A stretch of DNA of 64,000 bases, taken from the NCBI GenBank assembly GCA_035253825.1, contig DATFBM010000044.1, forward strand, positions 42,470-106,469, read 5' to 3'. The notes beneath the pieces are model-generated. The model was not told the origin of the DNA, searched no databases, and saw nothing but the letters and a program-made list of their open reading frames with translations. Below are positions 28,002 through 37,062 of this stretch, one piece after another. This DNA comes from JACCTH01 sp035253825. GTDB lineage: Bacteria; Actinomycetota; Acidimicrobiia; Spongiisociales; ZC4RG35. Position 1 is the first letter of the stretch. Every line of letters begins with the position of its first letter. Position numbers and translations under genes: made by a program.

Positions 28002-28631
28002 CTAAGTTACAGAACCTGAGGGAGCGACGGATTTGACGATGCGGGCGAGCCATGCTCGGGCGGGGTCGAGCCCGTAGTCCTCCCTCACCTCGATCAAGGC
28101 GGGCTCGATCCGGCGGACCTCCCAGCCGTCTGCGAAAGCCAGCCGCAGCTCGGTTTGCGTCACTCGCCGGGGTCCTTCCTCACCGGGCGTGTGCTCGGAG
28201 AAGACCAGGAGGTAGAGCGTTCCTCCCGGGTCGAGCACCGAAGCCAGGCTCTCGACATATCGCGCTCGGTCGACATCGCCGAATACATGGAAAACCGCCG
28301 AATCGATAACCGTGGCGAATCTCCGCCCGAGACGGTCGAGCTTCAGCACGTCCCCGACCGCAAACTCGGCCTCGAGTCCGCGCCGGGCGGCTTTTTCGAT
28401 GGCCAATTCGATGGCTCGCGGGGAGATATCGATCCCGAGCACTTCGAGACCTTGTTCGGCGAGCATTAGAGCGTGCTCGCCGGTCCCACAGCCGCTGTCG
28501 AGGACTGGCGAAATCATCTCGTCGGCAATCTCGATCCACACCGGCTGTGGTCGGCCGATGTCCCAGGGCGCCCAGTTGTCGACATACGCAGAGTTCCAGT
28601 CGAGCAACGGGCCATCGGAACCTTGTGTCAT
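28002..28631 (-). CDS. Class I SAM-dependent methyltransferase
   Basis: I use ATG 28631 (MTQGSDGPLLDW), which overlaps the tgt stop as ATGA. An upstream in-frame start at 28853 would lie inside tgt and adds an unconserved sequence. The 209-residue protein has the SAM-binding motif VLDSGCGTGEHALMLAEQG, the acidic residue in VLGIDISPRAIE, and FAVGDVLKLD. WAPWDIGRPQPVW near the N-terminus resembles the thiopurine or small-molecule methyltransferase group. No substrate can be assigned. Confidence 0.85.
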   Translation of the reverse strand: MTQGSDGPLLDWNSAYVDNWAPWDIGRPQPVWIEIADEMISPVLDSGCGTGEHALMLAEQGLEVLGIDISPRAIELAIEKAARRGLEAEFAVGDVLKLDRLGRRFATVIDSAVFHVFGDVDRARYVESLASVLDPGGTLYLLVFSEHTPGEEGPRRVTQTELRLAFADGWEVRRIEPALIEVREDYGLDPARAWLARIVKSVAPSGSVT

Positions 28632-29752
28632 GGCGGGGGTGCTTCCTGATCGTTGATCCCGCGATGCTTTTTGGCTTCCATGAGGAAGTCGGCGAAACGC
28701 CCCGCCTCGATCGCCTCCCGGACACCGACCATCAGATTCATCGTGTACGTGAGGTTGTGGATCGAGGTAAGCCGAAACGCGGTCAGTTCGTTGGTCATCA
28801 GGAGATGTCGGAGGTAGGCACGATGGTGGTGCTGGCAGGTATGGCACCCGCAATCGGGATCAAGAGGCTGGTCGTCCTCGGCGTTCTCAGCCCGCCGGAG
28901 GTTGAAGTCGCCCTTGCCGGTCAGAACTCGTCCATGTCGGGCGAGGCGGGTGGGCCAAACACAGTCGAAGAGATCTGCCCCCTGTCTTACTGCCTCGAGC
29001 ACTCCGATTGGATCGCCGAGGCCCATCACGTATCTCGCCTTGTCAGTCGGCAGTTGGGGCATGACCGCCCGCATTGCCCTCTCCCGATCGAGCGGGCTTT
29101 CCCCCACCGATAGGCCGCCGATCCCGAATCCGACAAACCCCTGGGCCGCGGTCCGGGCCGCGCTCTCCGCCCTCAGATCGGGGTCAGAGCCTCCTTGGAC
29201 AATCCCAAAGAGGGCCTGGTCCTCCCGTCGATGGGCCTCGAGCGACCGCTCTCCCCAGCGCAGACTGAGCGCCATGGCCGCCTCGATCTCGGTCCGGTCG
29301 GCGGGGAGCCCTACGCAGACGTCAAGTGCCATGGCAATGTCGGCCCCGAGTCGCTCTTGGATACGAGTCGCCTCTTCGGGGCCGAGATCGACCAGAGATC
29401 CGTCGTAAGTCGATCGGAACCGAGCCCCATCCTCGGTGATCCGCGGAGACAGTGAGAAGACCTGGTAGCCCCCCGAGTCCGTAAGGATCGGCCGGTCCCA
29501 TCCCCAAAATCGATGTAATCCCCCGAGTCGGGCCACGGTCTCAGCTCCAGGTCGGAGCATGAGGTGGTAGGTGTTGGCGAGGATCATGTCCGCCCCGATC
29601 GTCGTCAGGTCGTCGGTGTCGACGGCTCGCACGGCAGCCCGGGTGCCGACCGGCATGAAACTTGGCGTGGGGACGTCGCCGTGGGCCGTTGTCAAGGTGC
29701 CGGTTCGGGCCACCCCATCGGTGGTGCCCAACTTCCAAGAGCCGGCGATCAA
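28628..29752 (-). CDS. tgt: tRNA-guanine transglycosylase
   Basis: Exchanges guanine-34 of GUN-anticodon tRNAs for preQ1, the queuosine precursor. The 374-residue protein carries NTYHLMLRPGAE, the catalytic-Asp region ILTDSGGYQVFSL, the second acidic region MALDVCVG, GGLSVGES, and the zinc site CGCHTCQHHHRAYLRHL. Its start overlaps the queA stop by four bases. M. tuberculosis lacks this pair, so it helps separate this organism from mycobacteria. Confidence 0.96.
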   Translation of the reverse strand: MIAGSWKLGTTDGVARTGTLTTAHGDVPTPSFMPVGTRAAVRAVDTDDLTTIGADMILANTYHLMLRPGAETVARLGGLHRFWGWDRPILTDSGGYQVFSLSPRITEDGARFRSTYDGSLVDLGPEEATRIQERLGADIAMALDVCVGLPADRTEIEAAMALSLRWGERSLEAHRREDQALFGIVQGGSDPDLRAESAARTAAQGFVGFGIGGLSVGESPLDRERAMRAVMPQLPTDKARYVMGLGDPIGVLEAVRQGADLFDCVWPTRLARHGRVLTGKGDFNLRRAENAEDDQPLDPDCGCHTCQHHHRAYLRHLLMTNELTAFRLTSIHNLTYTMNLMVGVREAIEAGRFADFLMEAKKHRGINDQEAPPP

Positions 29753-30747
29753 AGTCGTTCGGCCAGCATGGCGTCGCCGAATGAGGCGAAGCGGTAGTTC
29801 CGGTTCTTAGCCACCTCGTATGTCTCCCGCCAGCGCGGGCCCATAAAGGCTGCCAGCAGCACCAAGAGGCTCGTGCGAGGGAGATGGAAGTTGGTCACCA
29901 GCAGATCGACGGTCTTGAACTGGAATCCTGGAGTGATGAAAAGGTCGGTGCTGGTTCGCTCGAAGTCGCTCTCCAGGGCTCGAACCACCGTCGTGCCTAC
30001 CGCCACCACCCTTCCGCGGCATGTCTCAATCGCCCGCCGAGTGGCCTCGGGAATCGAGAACTCTTCGGAATGGATTTGGTGGTCCTCCACCCGATCGGTG
30101 GCGATGGGACGAAACGTATCGAGGCCCACGCGCAACTCGAGCGAAGCCATCTCGATCCCCCGCCGGGCGAGGCCGGCCACCACGCCCTCGGTGAAATGGA
30201 GACCGGCGGTGGGGGCCGCGGCCGAGCCGACCTCGCGGGCGAAGATGGTCTGATAACGCTCGGGGTTCTCCAGCTCAGCGGTGATGTAGGGAGGAAGGGG
30301 GAGGGCCCCCACCGCCTCGATGGCGTCCTCGAGATCACCGTCCGCCTTGAGGTGGAGAATGGCGACTCCGCCACTGGGAGCCTCGTCGACGATGGCGGTT
30401 ATCGGTCCAAAGGCGAGCACGGTCCCCACCCGAAGCCGCCTCGCCGGACGGACCATCGCCCTCCACCGATCGTCGGTGAGCGGACCCAGGAGGAGCGCCT
30501 CGACATTGCCCCCGGTGAGAGACTTGACCCCGCGCAACCGTGCCGCCCGCACCCGGCTCCGGTTGACTACCACCAGGTCGCCAGGCTCGAGGAGTTGGGG
30601 GAGGTCGCTGAAGCTGTGATCGGAGAGGTCGTTGGCATCGAGCAAGCGGGAGCTGTCCCGGGGCTCGACCGGCACCTGCGCGATCCGCTCGGGCTCAAGT
30701 TCGTAATCGAAATCCTGGGTCCACACGCCCCACCCATTCTTGACCAT
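29749..30747 (-). CDS. queA: S-adenosylmethionine:tRNA ribosyltransferase-isomerase
   Basis: QueA transfers the ribosyl part of SAM to preQ1 in tRNA, giving epoxyqueuosine. The 332-residue protein shows FDYELEPERIAQVP, DSSRLLDA, VVNRSRVRAARLRG, PTAGLHFTEG and GTTVVRALES, then NFHLPRTSLLVLLAAF. The GTG within VWTQDFDYEL is an alternative start a few codons in. It heads the queA-tgt-methyltransferase-yajC-secDF run, which resembles the E. coli queA-tgt-yajC-secDF order. Confidence 0.95.
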   Translation of the reverse strand: MVKNGWGVWTQDFDYELEPERIAQVPVEPRDSSRLLDANDLSDHSFSDLPQLLEPGDLVVVNRSRVRAARLRGVKSLTGGNVEALLLGPLTDDRWRAMVRPARRLRVGTVLAFGPITAIVDEAPSGGVAILHLKADGDLEDAIEAVGALPLPPYITAELENPERYQTIFAREVGSAAAPTAGLHFTEGVVAGLARRGIEMASLELRVGLDTFRPIATDRVEDHQIHSEEFSIPEATRRAIETCRGRVVAVGTTVVRALESDFERTSTDLFITPGFQFKTVDLLVTNFHLPRTSLLVLLAAFMGPRWRETYEVAKNRNYRFASFGDAMLAERL

Positions 30748-30806
30748 CTGCGAACCCAGAGTTCCCAGGGCAGCTGGGCCTACCTACCAGCCCGCAGAAC
30801 GACCCC

Positions 30807-31811
30807 TCAGAGGAGGCGCGGCTGGGCGGACCGGGCCACGCCCAGGTGGCGGTAGGCGAGGTCGGTGGCCATTCGCCCCCGCGGGGTCCTTTGCAACAAG
30901 CCGGATTGGAGGAGGAATGGCTCATAGGCGTCTTCCACCGTCTCCGGCTCTTCGCCGACCGCGATCGCCAGGGTGGTCAGACCAACCGGGCCCCCGCCGA
31001 ATTTCTCGATGATCGACTCCAATATCGAGCGGTCGACCTTATCGAGCCCGAGATCATCCACTTCGTAGGTTTGCAAGGCCCGCAGTGTCGTATCCACGTC
31101 TGCCCTGCCGTCGGCTCGGGCCACGGCGAAGTCGCGAATCCGGGCTAGGAGACGATTGGCGATGCGAGGCGTCGCCCGGCTCCGGCTCGCTATCAAATGA
31201 GCGGCATCGTCGTCGACTTCGACTTCGAGTATGCGGGCGGAGCGATTGATGATCAACGTCAACTCCTCCTCGGTGTAGTAGTCGAGGCGATCTTCGATCC
31301 CGAAGCGGTCTCGCAGCGGCGCGGTCACCTTGCCTTTGCGAGTGGTGGCCCCGACCAGGGTGAACCTGGGCAGATCGAGGCGGATCGACTGCGCTGCCGG
31401 GCCCTTGCCGAGGACGATGTCGAGCTGGAAATCTTCCATCGCCGGGTAGAGAACCTCCTCCACCGCTCGCGGCAGGCGGTGAATCTCATCGATAAAGAAA
31501 ACGGCGCCGTGCTCGAGGTTGGAAATGATCGCCGCCAGATCGCCGGGGCGCTCGAGGGCAGGGCCGGAGGTGATTCGGAATTCGGCGCCGGTTTCGGCGG
31601 CAATGATTCCGGCCAGCGTGGTCTTGCCCAGGCCTGGAGGTCCCGAGAGCAGAACATGGTCCAGAGGGCGCGCTTGCGCGCGGGCCGCCTCGATGGCGAT
31701 TCGGAGCCGCTCCTTGACCGCCTCCTGGCCGACGAAGTCGCCGAGGGATCGAGGCCGGAGATGGAGGTCGTCCTCGACCAGGGCCGGGTTCAGGATCGAG
31801 TCCTCTCTCAT
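30807..31811 (-). CDS. ruvB: Holliday junction branch migration ATPase RuvB
   Basis: 334 residues. Walker A is LLSGPPGLGKTTLAGI, Walker B VFFIDEIHRLPRAVEEVLYP, sensor 1 TLVGATTRKGKVTAPLRDRF, and the arginine-finger region GATTRKG...RDRFGI is intact. The C-terminal winged helix (GPVGLTTLAIAVGEE) ends with TPRGRMATDLAYRHLG. It is the motor that drives branch migration with RuvA. Third gene of ruvC-ruvA-ruvB. Confidence 0.97.
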   Translation of the reverse strand: MREDSILNPALVEDDLHLRPRSLGDFVGQEAVKERLRIAIEAARAQARPLDHVLLSGPPGLGKTTLAGIIAAETGAEFRITSGPALERPGDLAAIISNLEHGAVFFIDEIHRLPRAVEEVLYPAMEDFQLDIVLGKGPAAQSIRLDLPRFTLVGATTRKGKVTAPLRDRFGIEDRLDYYTEEELTLIINRSARILEVEVDDDAAHLIASRSRATPRIANRLLARIRDFAVARADGRADVDTTLRALQTYEVDDLGLDKVDRSILESIIEKFGGGPVGLTTLAIAVGEEPETVEDAYEPFLLQSGLLQRTPRGRMATDLAYRHLGVARSAQPRLL

Positions 31812-31815
31812 TGAC

Positions 31816-32382
31816 TCACCGACGACTCAGCAGCTGAAGGGCCGATCGAATCTGCTCCGCCATCGGTAGGTCCCGATCCACCTCGGCGATGGCGCCTCGA
31901 ATCTCGGTCGGGGTATACCCGAGCCCTTCCAGCGCCTGGCGCAGTTCACCACCGGAACTGGAGACCACCGAAGCCTCCTCCTCGTCGAGCTTGGGCTTGA
32001 GCTCGAGCACGATCTTCTGCGCCAAGCGCCTGCCAACGCCGGGCACCACCACCAGGGCATCGACGTCTTCGGTGGCAATCGCCTTCCTCACCTCGCTGAC
32101 AGACAGCACTCCCAGGGTGGCCTGCCCCAGTTTGGGTCCGACGCCTGAGGCAGTGATCAAGACCCGAAACAGATCGCGCTCGGCTTCGGAACCAAAGCCG
32201 TAAAGCGTGATCCCATCCTCTCGGCCGTAGAGATGGGTGTGGATGACGACCTCCTCGCCGATCCCCGGCAAGTCGCTCTGGGTGCGCGGCGTGGTGATGA
32301 TTTCGTAACCCACGCCGGCGACGTCGAGGGTAATCCCGATCCGGTTGCGTCCCACCAAGGTCCCTCGCAACCGACCGATCAT
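31816..32382 (-). CDS. ruvA: Holliday junction DNA helicase subunit RuvA
   Basis: 188 residues with three parts: an N-terminal OB fold (MIGRLRGTLVGRN...VGYEI), the central helix-hairpin-helix region (SGVGPKLGQATL and VPGVGRRLAQKIVLELKPK), a short acidic linker, and domain III (LRQALEGLGYTPTEIRGAI), which contacts RuvB. The start overlaps the ruvC stop as ATGA. Confidence 0.96.
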   Translation of the reverse strand: MIGRLRGTLVGRNRIGITLDVAGVGYEIITTPRTQSDLPGIGEEVVIHTHLYGREDGITLYGFGSEAERDLFRVLITASGVGPKLGQATLGVLSVSEVRKAIATEDVDALVVVPGVGRRLAQKIVLELKPKLDEEEASVVSSSGGELRQALEGLGYTPTEIRGAIAEVDRDLPMAEQIRSALQLLSRR

Positions 32383-32873
32383 CGTCGGGTTCCCACCAGC
32401 TCTGTACTAACACGCAATGACTGCAGGTGACAGATGGCCACCGCCAGACCGTCGGCGGCATCAGCAGGACTCGGAGGGGCGATCCCGAGGCGCTTTCCGA
32501 CCATCGTTGCCACCATGCGTTTGTCGGCCGATCCATCACCGGTAATGGCCGACTTGACCATCGTTGGAACGTATTCGAACACGGGCAGTCTTCGCTGGGC
32601 AGCAGCGAGGATGACTACGCCGGCGGCGCGCCCGACCGCGGCAGCCGTTTGCAGGTTGCGATTGGTGAACATCGTTTCGATTGCCATTGCGTCGGGTCCG
32701 TGCTCATCGATCAAGCTCGAGATGCCGGTGTGCAGCTCGAGCAAGCGCTCGCCCAGCGGTCGGATGGGGTCAGTCCGGATCACCCCAGCCGAGATGGCTT
32801 CTAGCGAACGGCCCCGGCGAACCAACCCGTAGCCGGTGGTGGTCAGCCCGGGATCGATGCCCAACACGAACAT
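32379..32873 (-). CDS. ruvC: Crossover junction endodeoxyribonuclease RuvC
   Basis: 164 residues, RNase H fold. The first catalytic Asp is in LGIDPGLTTTGYGLV and the Glu in MAIETMFTNRNLQTAAAVGRA. The C-terminal acidic pair lies in SPADAADGLAVAICHL. It resolves Holliday junctions processed by RuvAB. It is the first gene of the ruv operon, 45 bases after the YebC-family gene. Confidence 0.96.
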   Translation of the reverse strand: MFVLGIDPGLTTTGYGLVRRGRSLEAISAGVIRTDPIRPLGERLLELHTGISSLIDEHGPDAMAIETMFTNRNLQTAAAVGRAAGVVILAAAQRRLPVFEYVPTMVKSAITGDGSADKRMVATMVGKRLGIAPPSPADAADGLAVAICHLQSLRVSTELVGTRR

Positions 32874-32918
32874 GTGTACGGAGGGTAGTCCGCAACACCG
32901 TGCGGACCGGGATCTTCG

Positions 32919-33659
32919 TCAGCCGGCGAGCGACGCCAGCACCTCGTCGGGAATCTCGTAGTTGGCGTACACCATTTGCACGTCGTCGAGGTCCTCGAGG
33001 GCTTCGACCAGCCGCAGCACCTTGCCAGCGGTTGCCGAGTCGACCGCCACCGCAGTCTTCGGCTCCTGGGTGAGCTCGGCTACTTCGACTTTGAATCCCT
33101 CGTGCTCCAACGCCCGCTGCACGGCGACGAGGTCCGTGGGTGCGGTCACGACTTCGACAACGCCCTCACCGGTGCGGACATCCTCGGCACCCGCGTCGAG
33201 AGCCGCGAGCAGCACGTCGTCTTCGCTTCCCAGAACTTCGATGTATCCCTTACGGGCAAACAGATAACCAACCGACCCCGGCTCTCCCAGATTGCCGTTG
33301 TTGCGGGCAAAGGCAGATCGAACCTCGGAAGCAGCACGGTTTCGATTGTCGGTTAGCACCTGCACCATCAAAGCCACTCCACCCGGCGCATAACCCTCGT
33401 ACCAGATCTCCTCGTATTTGGTGGTGTCGGCAGCTCCGGTTGCCCGGGCGATTGCCCGTTCGATGTTGTCCATGGGAACCGCCGATGCTCTCGCCTTGGC
33501 CACGGCCGCCGCCAGGGTCGCATTGCCGCCGAGGTCTCCACCGCCCTCTCGAGCCGAGATTTCGATCTGGCGAATCAGCTTGGCAAACAGCTTCCCGCGT
33601 TTGGAATCGTTGGCCGCTTTTTTGCGCTTGATCGTTGCCCATTTCGAGTGGCCGGACAT
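32919..33659 (-). CDS. yebC: YebC/PmpR family regulatory protein
   Basis: 246 residues starting MSGHSKWATIKRKKAANDSKR, the universal family start. GGGDLGGNATLAAAVAKARA and MDNIERAIARATG follow. The family is described as transcriptional regulators and, more recently, as factors helping ribosomes at polyproline stretches. It lies between pdxT and ruvC, as in Mycobacterium (Rv2603c). Confidence 0.95.
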   Translation of the reverse strand: MSGHSKWATIKRKKAANDSKRGKLFAKLIRQIEISAREGGGDLGGNATLAAAVAKARASAVPMDNIERAIARATGAADTTKYEEIWYEGYAPGGVALMVQVLTDNRNRAASEVRSAFARNNGNLGEPGSVGYLFARKGYIEVLGSEDDVLLAALDAGAEDVRTGEGVVEVVTAPTDLVAVQRALEHEGFKVEVAELTQEPKTAVAVDSATAGKVLRLVEALEDLDDVQMVYANYEIPDEVLASLAG

Positions 33660-33672
33660 GGGTTCTATTCAA

Positions 33673-34254
33673 CTAGGCCGATCGGTCAACCAGCCAGTCC
33701 AACAGCATCTGATGAAGGCGATGGTCGCCGGTGAGCTCGGGATGGAAGGCACTTGCGAGGATGTGACCCTGGCGAACCACCACCGGATGATCGTCGACCG
33801 AGGCGAGCACCTCGACCCCCTCGCCGACCTTCGCCACCCAGGGGGCGCGGATGAATACCGCCCGCAAAGGCTCTTCGAGCCCTTCGATGGCCAGCTCCTC
33901 CTCAAAGGACTCGTTCTGTCGACCAAAGGCATTGCGCTCGACGACGACATCGAGCGCTCCGACCAGTGGCTGCTCGCCGTCAGTCACCTCCCGGGCGAGG
34001 AGAATCATGCCTGCACAGGTCCCGTACACCGGCATGCCTTCCTCGATCCGGCGTCGGAGCGGCTCCATGAGTCCGAAGCGCACCGCCAGCTTGCCGATCG
34101 TGGTGGACTCGCCGCCCGGAATTACCAGAGCATCGACTGCTTCGAGCTGGTCGGGTGTCCGTACTTCGATACCCTCGGCCCCGAGGGCGGCCAGCGTCGC
34201 TAAATGCTCACGGAAGTCACCCTGAAGGGCGAGCACCCCAACGCGAGCTGCCAC
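33673..34254 (-). CDS. pdxT: Pyridoxal 5'-phosphate synthase glutaminase subunit
   Basis: Releases ammonia from glutamine for PdxS. The 193-residue protein starts VGVLALQGDFREH. It has PGGESTTIGKL, the nucleophile Cys in YGTCAGMILLAREV, and the His/Glu pair in SAFHPELTGDHRLHQ. It lies 3 bases after pdxS, so the two subunits of the DXP-independent vitamin B6 route are made together. Confidence 0.96.
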   Translation of the reverse strand: MAARVGVLALQGDFREHLATLAALGAEGIEVRTPDQLEAVDALVIPGGESTTIGKLAVRFGLMEPLRRRIEEGMPVYGTCAGMILLAREVTDGEQPLVGALDVVVERNAFGRQNESFEEELAIEGLEEPLRAVFIRAPWVAKVGEGVEVLASVDDHPVVVRQGHILASAFHPELTGDHRLHQMLLDWLVDRSA

Positions 34255-34257
34255 TTC

Positions 34258-35139
34258 TCACCAGCCTCGCTCCGCCAGCTTTTCGTTGGCCGGGATCTTG
34301 TCAATCTCCAGTCCCGGCATCGCCTCACCGAGGCCGCGCGAAACCTTGGCGACGACTTCGGGGTCGGCCCAGAAGGTGGTTGCTTCGACGATGGCTCGCG
34401 CGTATGCGGGGGGATCGGAGCTCTTGAAGATCCCGGAGCCGACGAACACGCCGTCGACTCCGAGCGCCATCATCAAAGCCGCGTCCGCCGGGGTGGCGAT
34501 GCCGCCGGCGGCGAAATTGACCACGGGTAATCGGCCGGTCTCGTGGACCTCGCTGACGAGGTCGAAAGGAGCCCCGAGGTCGCGGGCGGATGACATCAGT
34601 TGTTCGGATCCGAGTTGGGAGAGCTTTCGAATTTCGTTGGTCACGGTTCGCATATGCGTGACCGCCTCGACGACGTTCCCGGTGCCCGCCTCCCCCTTGG
34701 TTCGGATCATCGCCGCCCCCTCGCCGATCCGACGCAATGCTTCACCCAGGTTGCGGGCACCGCAGACGAAGGGTGTCGTGAACGCCCATTTGTCGATGTG
34801 ATGCTCATTGTCGGCGGGGGTTAGCACCTCGGATTCATCGATGTAGTCGACGTTGAGCGCCTCGAGCACTCGCGCCTCGAGGAAATGACCAATCCGGCAT
34901 TTGGCCATGACCGGAATCGAAACCGCAGCCTGGATCTCTTCGATTTTGGTGGGGTCGGCCATGCGAGCGACCCCGCCCATCTTGCGGATATCGGAAGGCA
35001 CCCGCTCGAGCGCCATGACCGCCACCGCTCCGGCTTCCTCTGCAATCTTGGCCTGTTCGGCGGTAACCACGTCCATGATGACGCCGCCTTTCAACATCTC
35101 GGCCAGACCTCTTTTGACCCGGCTGGTGCCCTTTTCCAC
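34258..35139 (-). CDS. pdxS: Pyridoxal 5'-phosphate synthase lyase subunit
   Basis: I start at GTG 35139 because AGGAG lies six bases upstream and the 293-residue product has normal length; a longer frame to 35352 runs into pimA and is unconserved. The TIM-barrel enzyme condenses ribose 5-phosphate, glyceraldehyde 3-phosphate and ammonia into PLP. Visible motifs are KGGVIMDVVTAEQAKIAEEA, VMALERVPSDIR, the Lys region VMAKCRIGHFLEA, and PFVCGARNLGEALRRIGEGA. Confidence 0.96.
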   Translation of the reverse strand: MEKGTSRVKRGLAEMLKGGVIMDVVTAEQAKIAEEAGAVAVMALERVPSDIRKMGGVARMADPTKIEEIQAAVSIPVMAKCRIGHFLEARVLEALNVDYIDESEVLTPADNEHHIDKWAFTTPFVCGARNLGEALRRIGEGAAMIRTKGEAGTGNVVEAVTHMRTVTNEIRKLSQLGSEQLMSSARDLGAPFDLVSEVHETGRLPVVNFAAGGIATPADAALMMALGVDGVFVGSGIFKSSDPPAYARAIVEATTFWADPEVVAKVSRGLGEAMPGLEIDKIPANEKLAERGW

Positions 35140-35176
35140 GACTACTCCTGCACTTGAGCTCTTATCGAAGCCAATG

Positions 35177-36208
35177 CTACCGGGCGGCCTCGTTGATCCC
35201 GATCGCCCTCCGATAGGCAACGCGGTATTTGGCCAGGACGTGCGACCAATCGAATTCAGCCGCTCGCTGCCGCGCCCGCTTGCCCATGTCTCGCGTCGCG
35301 GGCGGCGATCGGAGAAGTTCGATGAGCGTTGCCGCCAGGTGGCCGGCGTCACCGGGAGGGACGAGTCGGGCAGTACCCCCGGTTAGCGCTCGAAAGGCAT
35401 CTATATCAGATGCCACCACCGCGCAGCCCGCCGCCATGCCTTCGGCTACCACCACCCCGAAGCTTTCTCCTGAGAGATTGGGGGCAACGAATATCTCACT
35501 CGCCTGCAGGCGCCGGGACTTTTCATCTTCATCCACCCGACCGAGGTATCGGACTCGATTCTTCTCCGTCCCTTCGATGCCCATGACGACCAGCTCGGCC
35601 CCCGGAACCTTTTCGGAGACGATCTGCCAGGCTTCGGAAAGCACTTTGAAACCTTTGCGAGGGTCGGGCCGCCCGAGAAATGCGACGTGCTGAAGGTGTC
35701 TTTGGACCCCGGTCCGAAAGCGAGCGGTGTCGACTCCGTTGGGAACGATTTCGATGGGCCCGAAGCGGGCGGGTAGCTCGGCCGCGACACGGCTCACCGC
35801 CGTGAGAATCCGGCCCTCAAACACGCCGGCCGGAACCAGCCGGTAGAGCTGCGACGCCCACTGCGGCTTGGCAGCGTGAAAGGTGACGACGGCCGGAAGC
35901 TCGATCGTTAGGGCGGCCCAACCCACCACCGGCATCAAGGGCTCGTGGATGTGGATCAGATCGACTCCGGCCAGTGCCTGCTCCAGCATGCCTTTCACCC
36001 GGGGGTTGATCGAGATCGGCACCTTCGACCGATTTCCCCTGATCGTTATCGAATCGCCCAGGTCGATCCCCCCATGGCGACCCCCTCCCGGCCCAACCAG
36101 GACCGGCTCGTCACCCGTGGCCGCCAGCAGCCGAGACAGCTCGAGCACCTGCTGTTGAACACCGCCGTGCAAACCAAGGTCGTAAGGACAGATAAGACCG
36201 ATCTTCAC
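35177..36208 (-). CDS. pimA: Phosphatidylinositol alpha-mannosyltransferase (GT4)
   Basis: Adds the first mannose from GDP-mannose to phosphatidylinositol on the cytoplasmic membrane face. I use GTG 36208 (KIGLICPYDLGLHGGVQ), which overlaps the patA stop as GTGA. The 343-residue GT-B protein has the N-terminal GGVQ loop, HIHEPLMPVVGWAAL, VTFHAAKPQWAS, IVPNGVDTARFR, the C-terminal LGRPDPRKG, and SGESFGVVVAEGMAAG with the conserved Glu pair. Its place after pgsA and patA supports PimA over other GT4 enzymes. Confidence 0.9.
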   Translation of the reverse strand: MKIGLICPYDLGLHGGVQQQVLELSRLLAATGDEPVLVGPGGGRHGGIDLGDSITIRGNRSKVPISINPRVKGMLEQALAGVDLIHIHEPLMPVVGWAALTIELPAVVTFHAAKPQWASQLYRLVPAGVFEGRILTAVSRVAAELPARFGPIEIVPNGVDTARFRTGVQRHLQHVAFLGRPDPRKGFKVLSEAWQIVSEKVPGAELVVMGIEGTEKNRVRYLGRVDEDEKSRRLQASEIFVAPNLSGESFGVVVAEGMAAGCAVVASDIDAFRALTGGTARLVPPGDAGHLAATLIELLRSPPATRDMGKRARQRAAEFDWSHVLAKYRVAYRRAIGINEAAR

Positions 36209-37062
36209 GATTGCCGATCCGAGGGCCAATTGGGTTGAAAGAGGTGCCATTGCTCTGGCGCCTGACGGATGATCCCTTCGAGCGCGGTGGCGATGCGCTG
36301 GGTCAGGTCCCGCATGTCATCGACCCCATCGAGTGGAAGCTCATCGATGTCGACCCGATGCCCATCGCCGTCGAAAAATGTGGCGGCAGTGACTATGGGC
36401 GCACCCGTTTTCAAGGCCAGCGCCGCTGGTCCCGCCGGGAGAGTCGTCTCCTCGCCAAAGAAGGTCACTTTCACTCCCCGACCCGACAGATCGCGATCAC
36501 AGAGCAGCGCCACGGCCGCTCCTCGTCGGATGGCAGCTTCGACGTGTCGCATCGAAGTCCGTCCGTGCGGGATGATTGTGATCCCGTATTGAGATCGCAT
36601 GCTGACGAACCACTCGGTGAGCCTCTGGTTGGGGAGACGCTCTGCGACCGCCGCGATCTCGATCCCGGCGCGCCGTCCCGAGAGCGCAGCCGGCTCCCAA
36701 TTCCCCAGGTGAGGTAGCACCAGGATCGCTCCGGTTCCGGCTTTCCCTGCCTTCTCCAGATGTTCCAAGCCCGAAATCGACAAACCACGGTCGATCTCGG
36801 CGACTCGGCGCGGCCTGACCCAGAAGGTCTCAGCCCAATACCGCCCATAGGAACCGAACATGGCTCCGACCGCTCGATCCAGATCTGCGCTTGGACCAAG
36901 CACCCGCTGCATATGGCGGCGAGCGACCCGACGGCGGTCGGTCGCAAACCGCCCCCAGATCCGGCCCCCGAGAGTGCCGAGCCGCCTCACGACCCCCCCG
37001 GGAAGCATCCCCACCAGCCCGATCCCCAACCGGATTAGCCCGAAACGAAGGGCCTCTGTCAC
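36205..37062 (-). CDS. patA: Phosphatidylinositol mannoside acyltransferase
   Basis: A LpxL/HtrB-fold acyltransferase. The catalytic HxxxxE motif is HLGNWE in LVLPHLGNWEPAAL. SYGRYWAETFWVRP, DRDLSGRGVKVTFFGE and PAGPAALALKTGAPIV are typical of PatA. I choose GTG 37062, which overlaps the pgsA stop as GTGA and gives 285 residues. ATG 37110 would extend 16 residues into pgsA. The order pgsA-patA-pimA is that of Rv2612c-Rv2610c, so acylation of PIM is the likely role. Confidence 0.9.
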   Translation of the reverse strand: MTEALRFGLIRLGIGLVGMLPGGVVRRLGTLGGRIWGRFATDRRRVARRHMQRVLGPSADLDRAVGAMFGSYGRYWAETFWVRPRRVAEIDRGLSISGLEHLEKAGKAGTGAILVLPHLGNWEPAALSGRRAGIEIAAVAERLPNQRLTEWFVSMRSQYGITIIPHGRTSMRHVEAAIRRGAAVALLCDRDLSGRGVKVTFFGEETTLPAGPAALALKTGAPIVTAATFFDGDGHRVDIDELPLDGVDDMRDLTQRIATALEGIIRQAPEQWHLFQPNWPSDRQS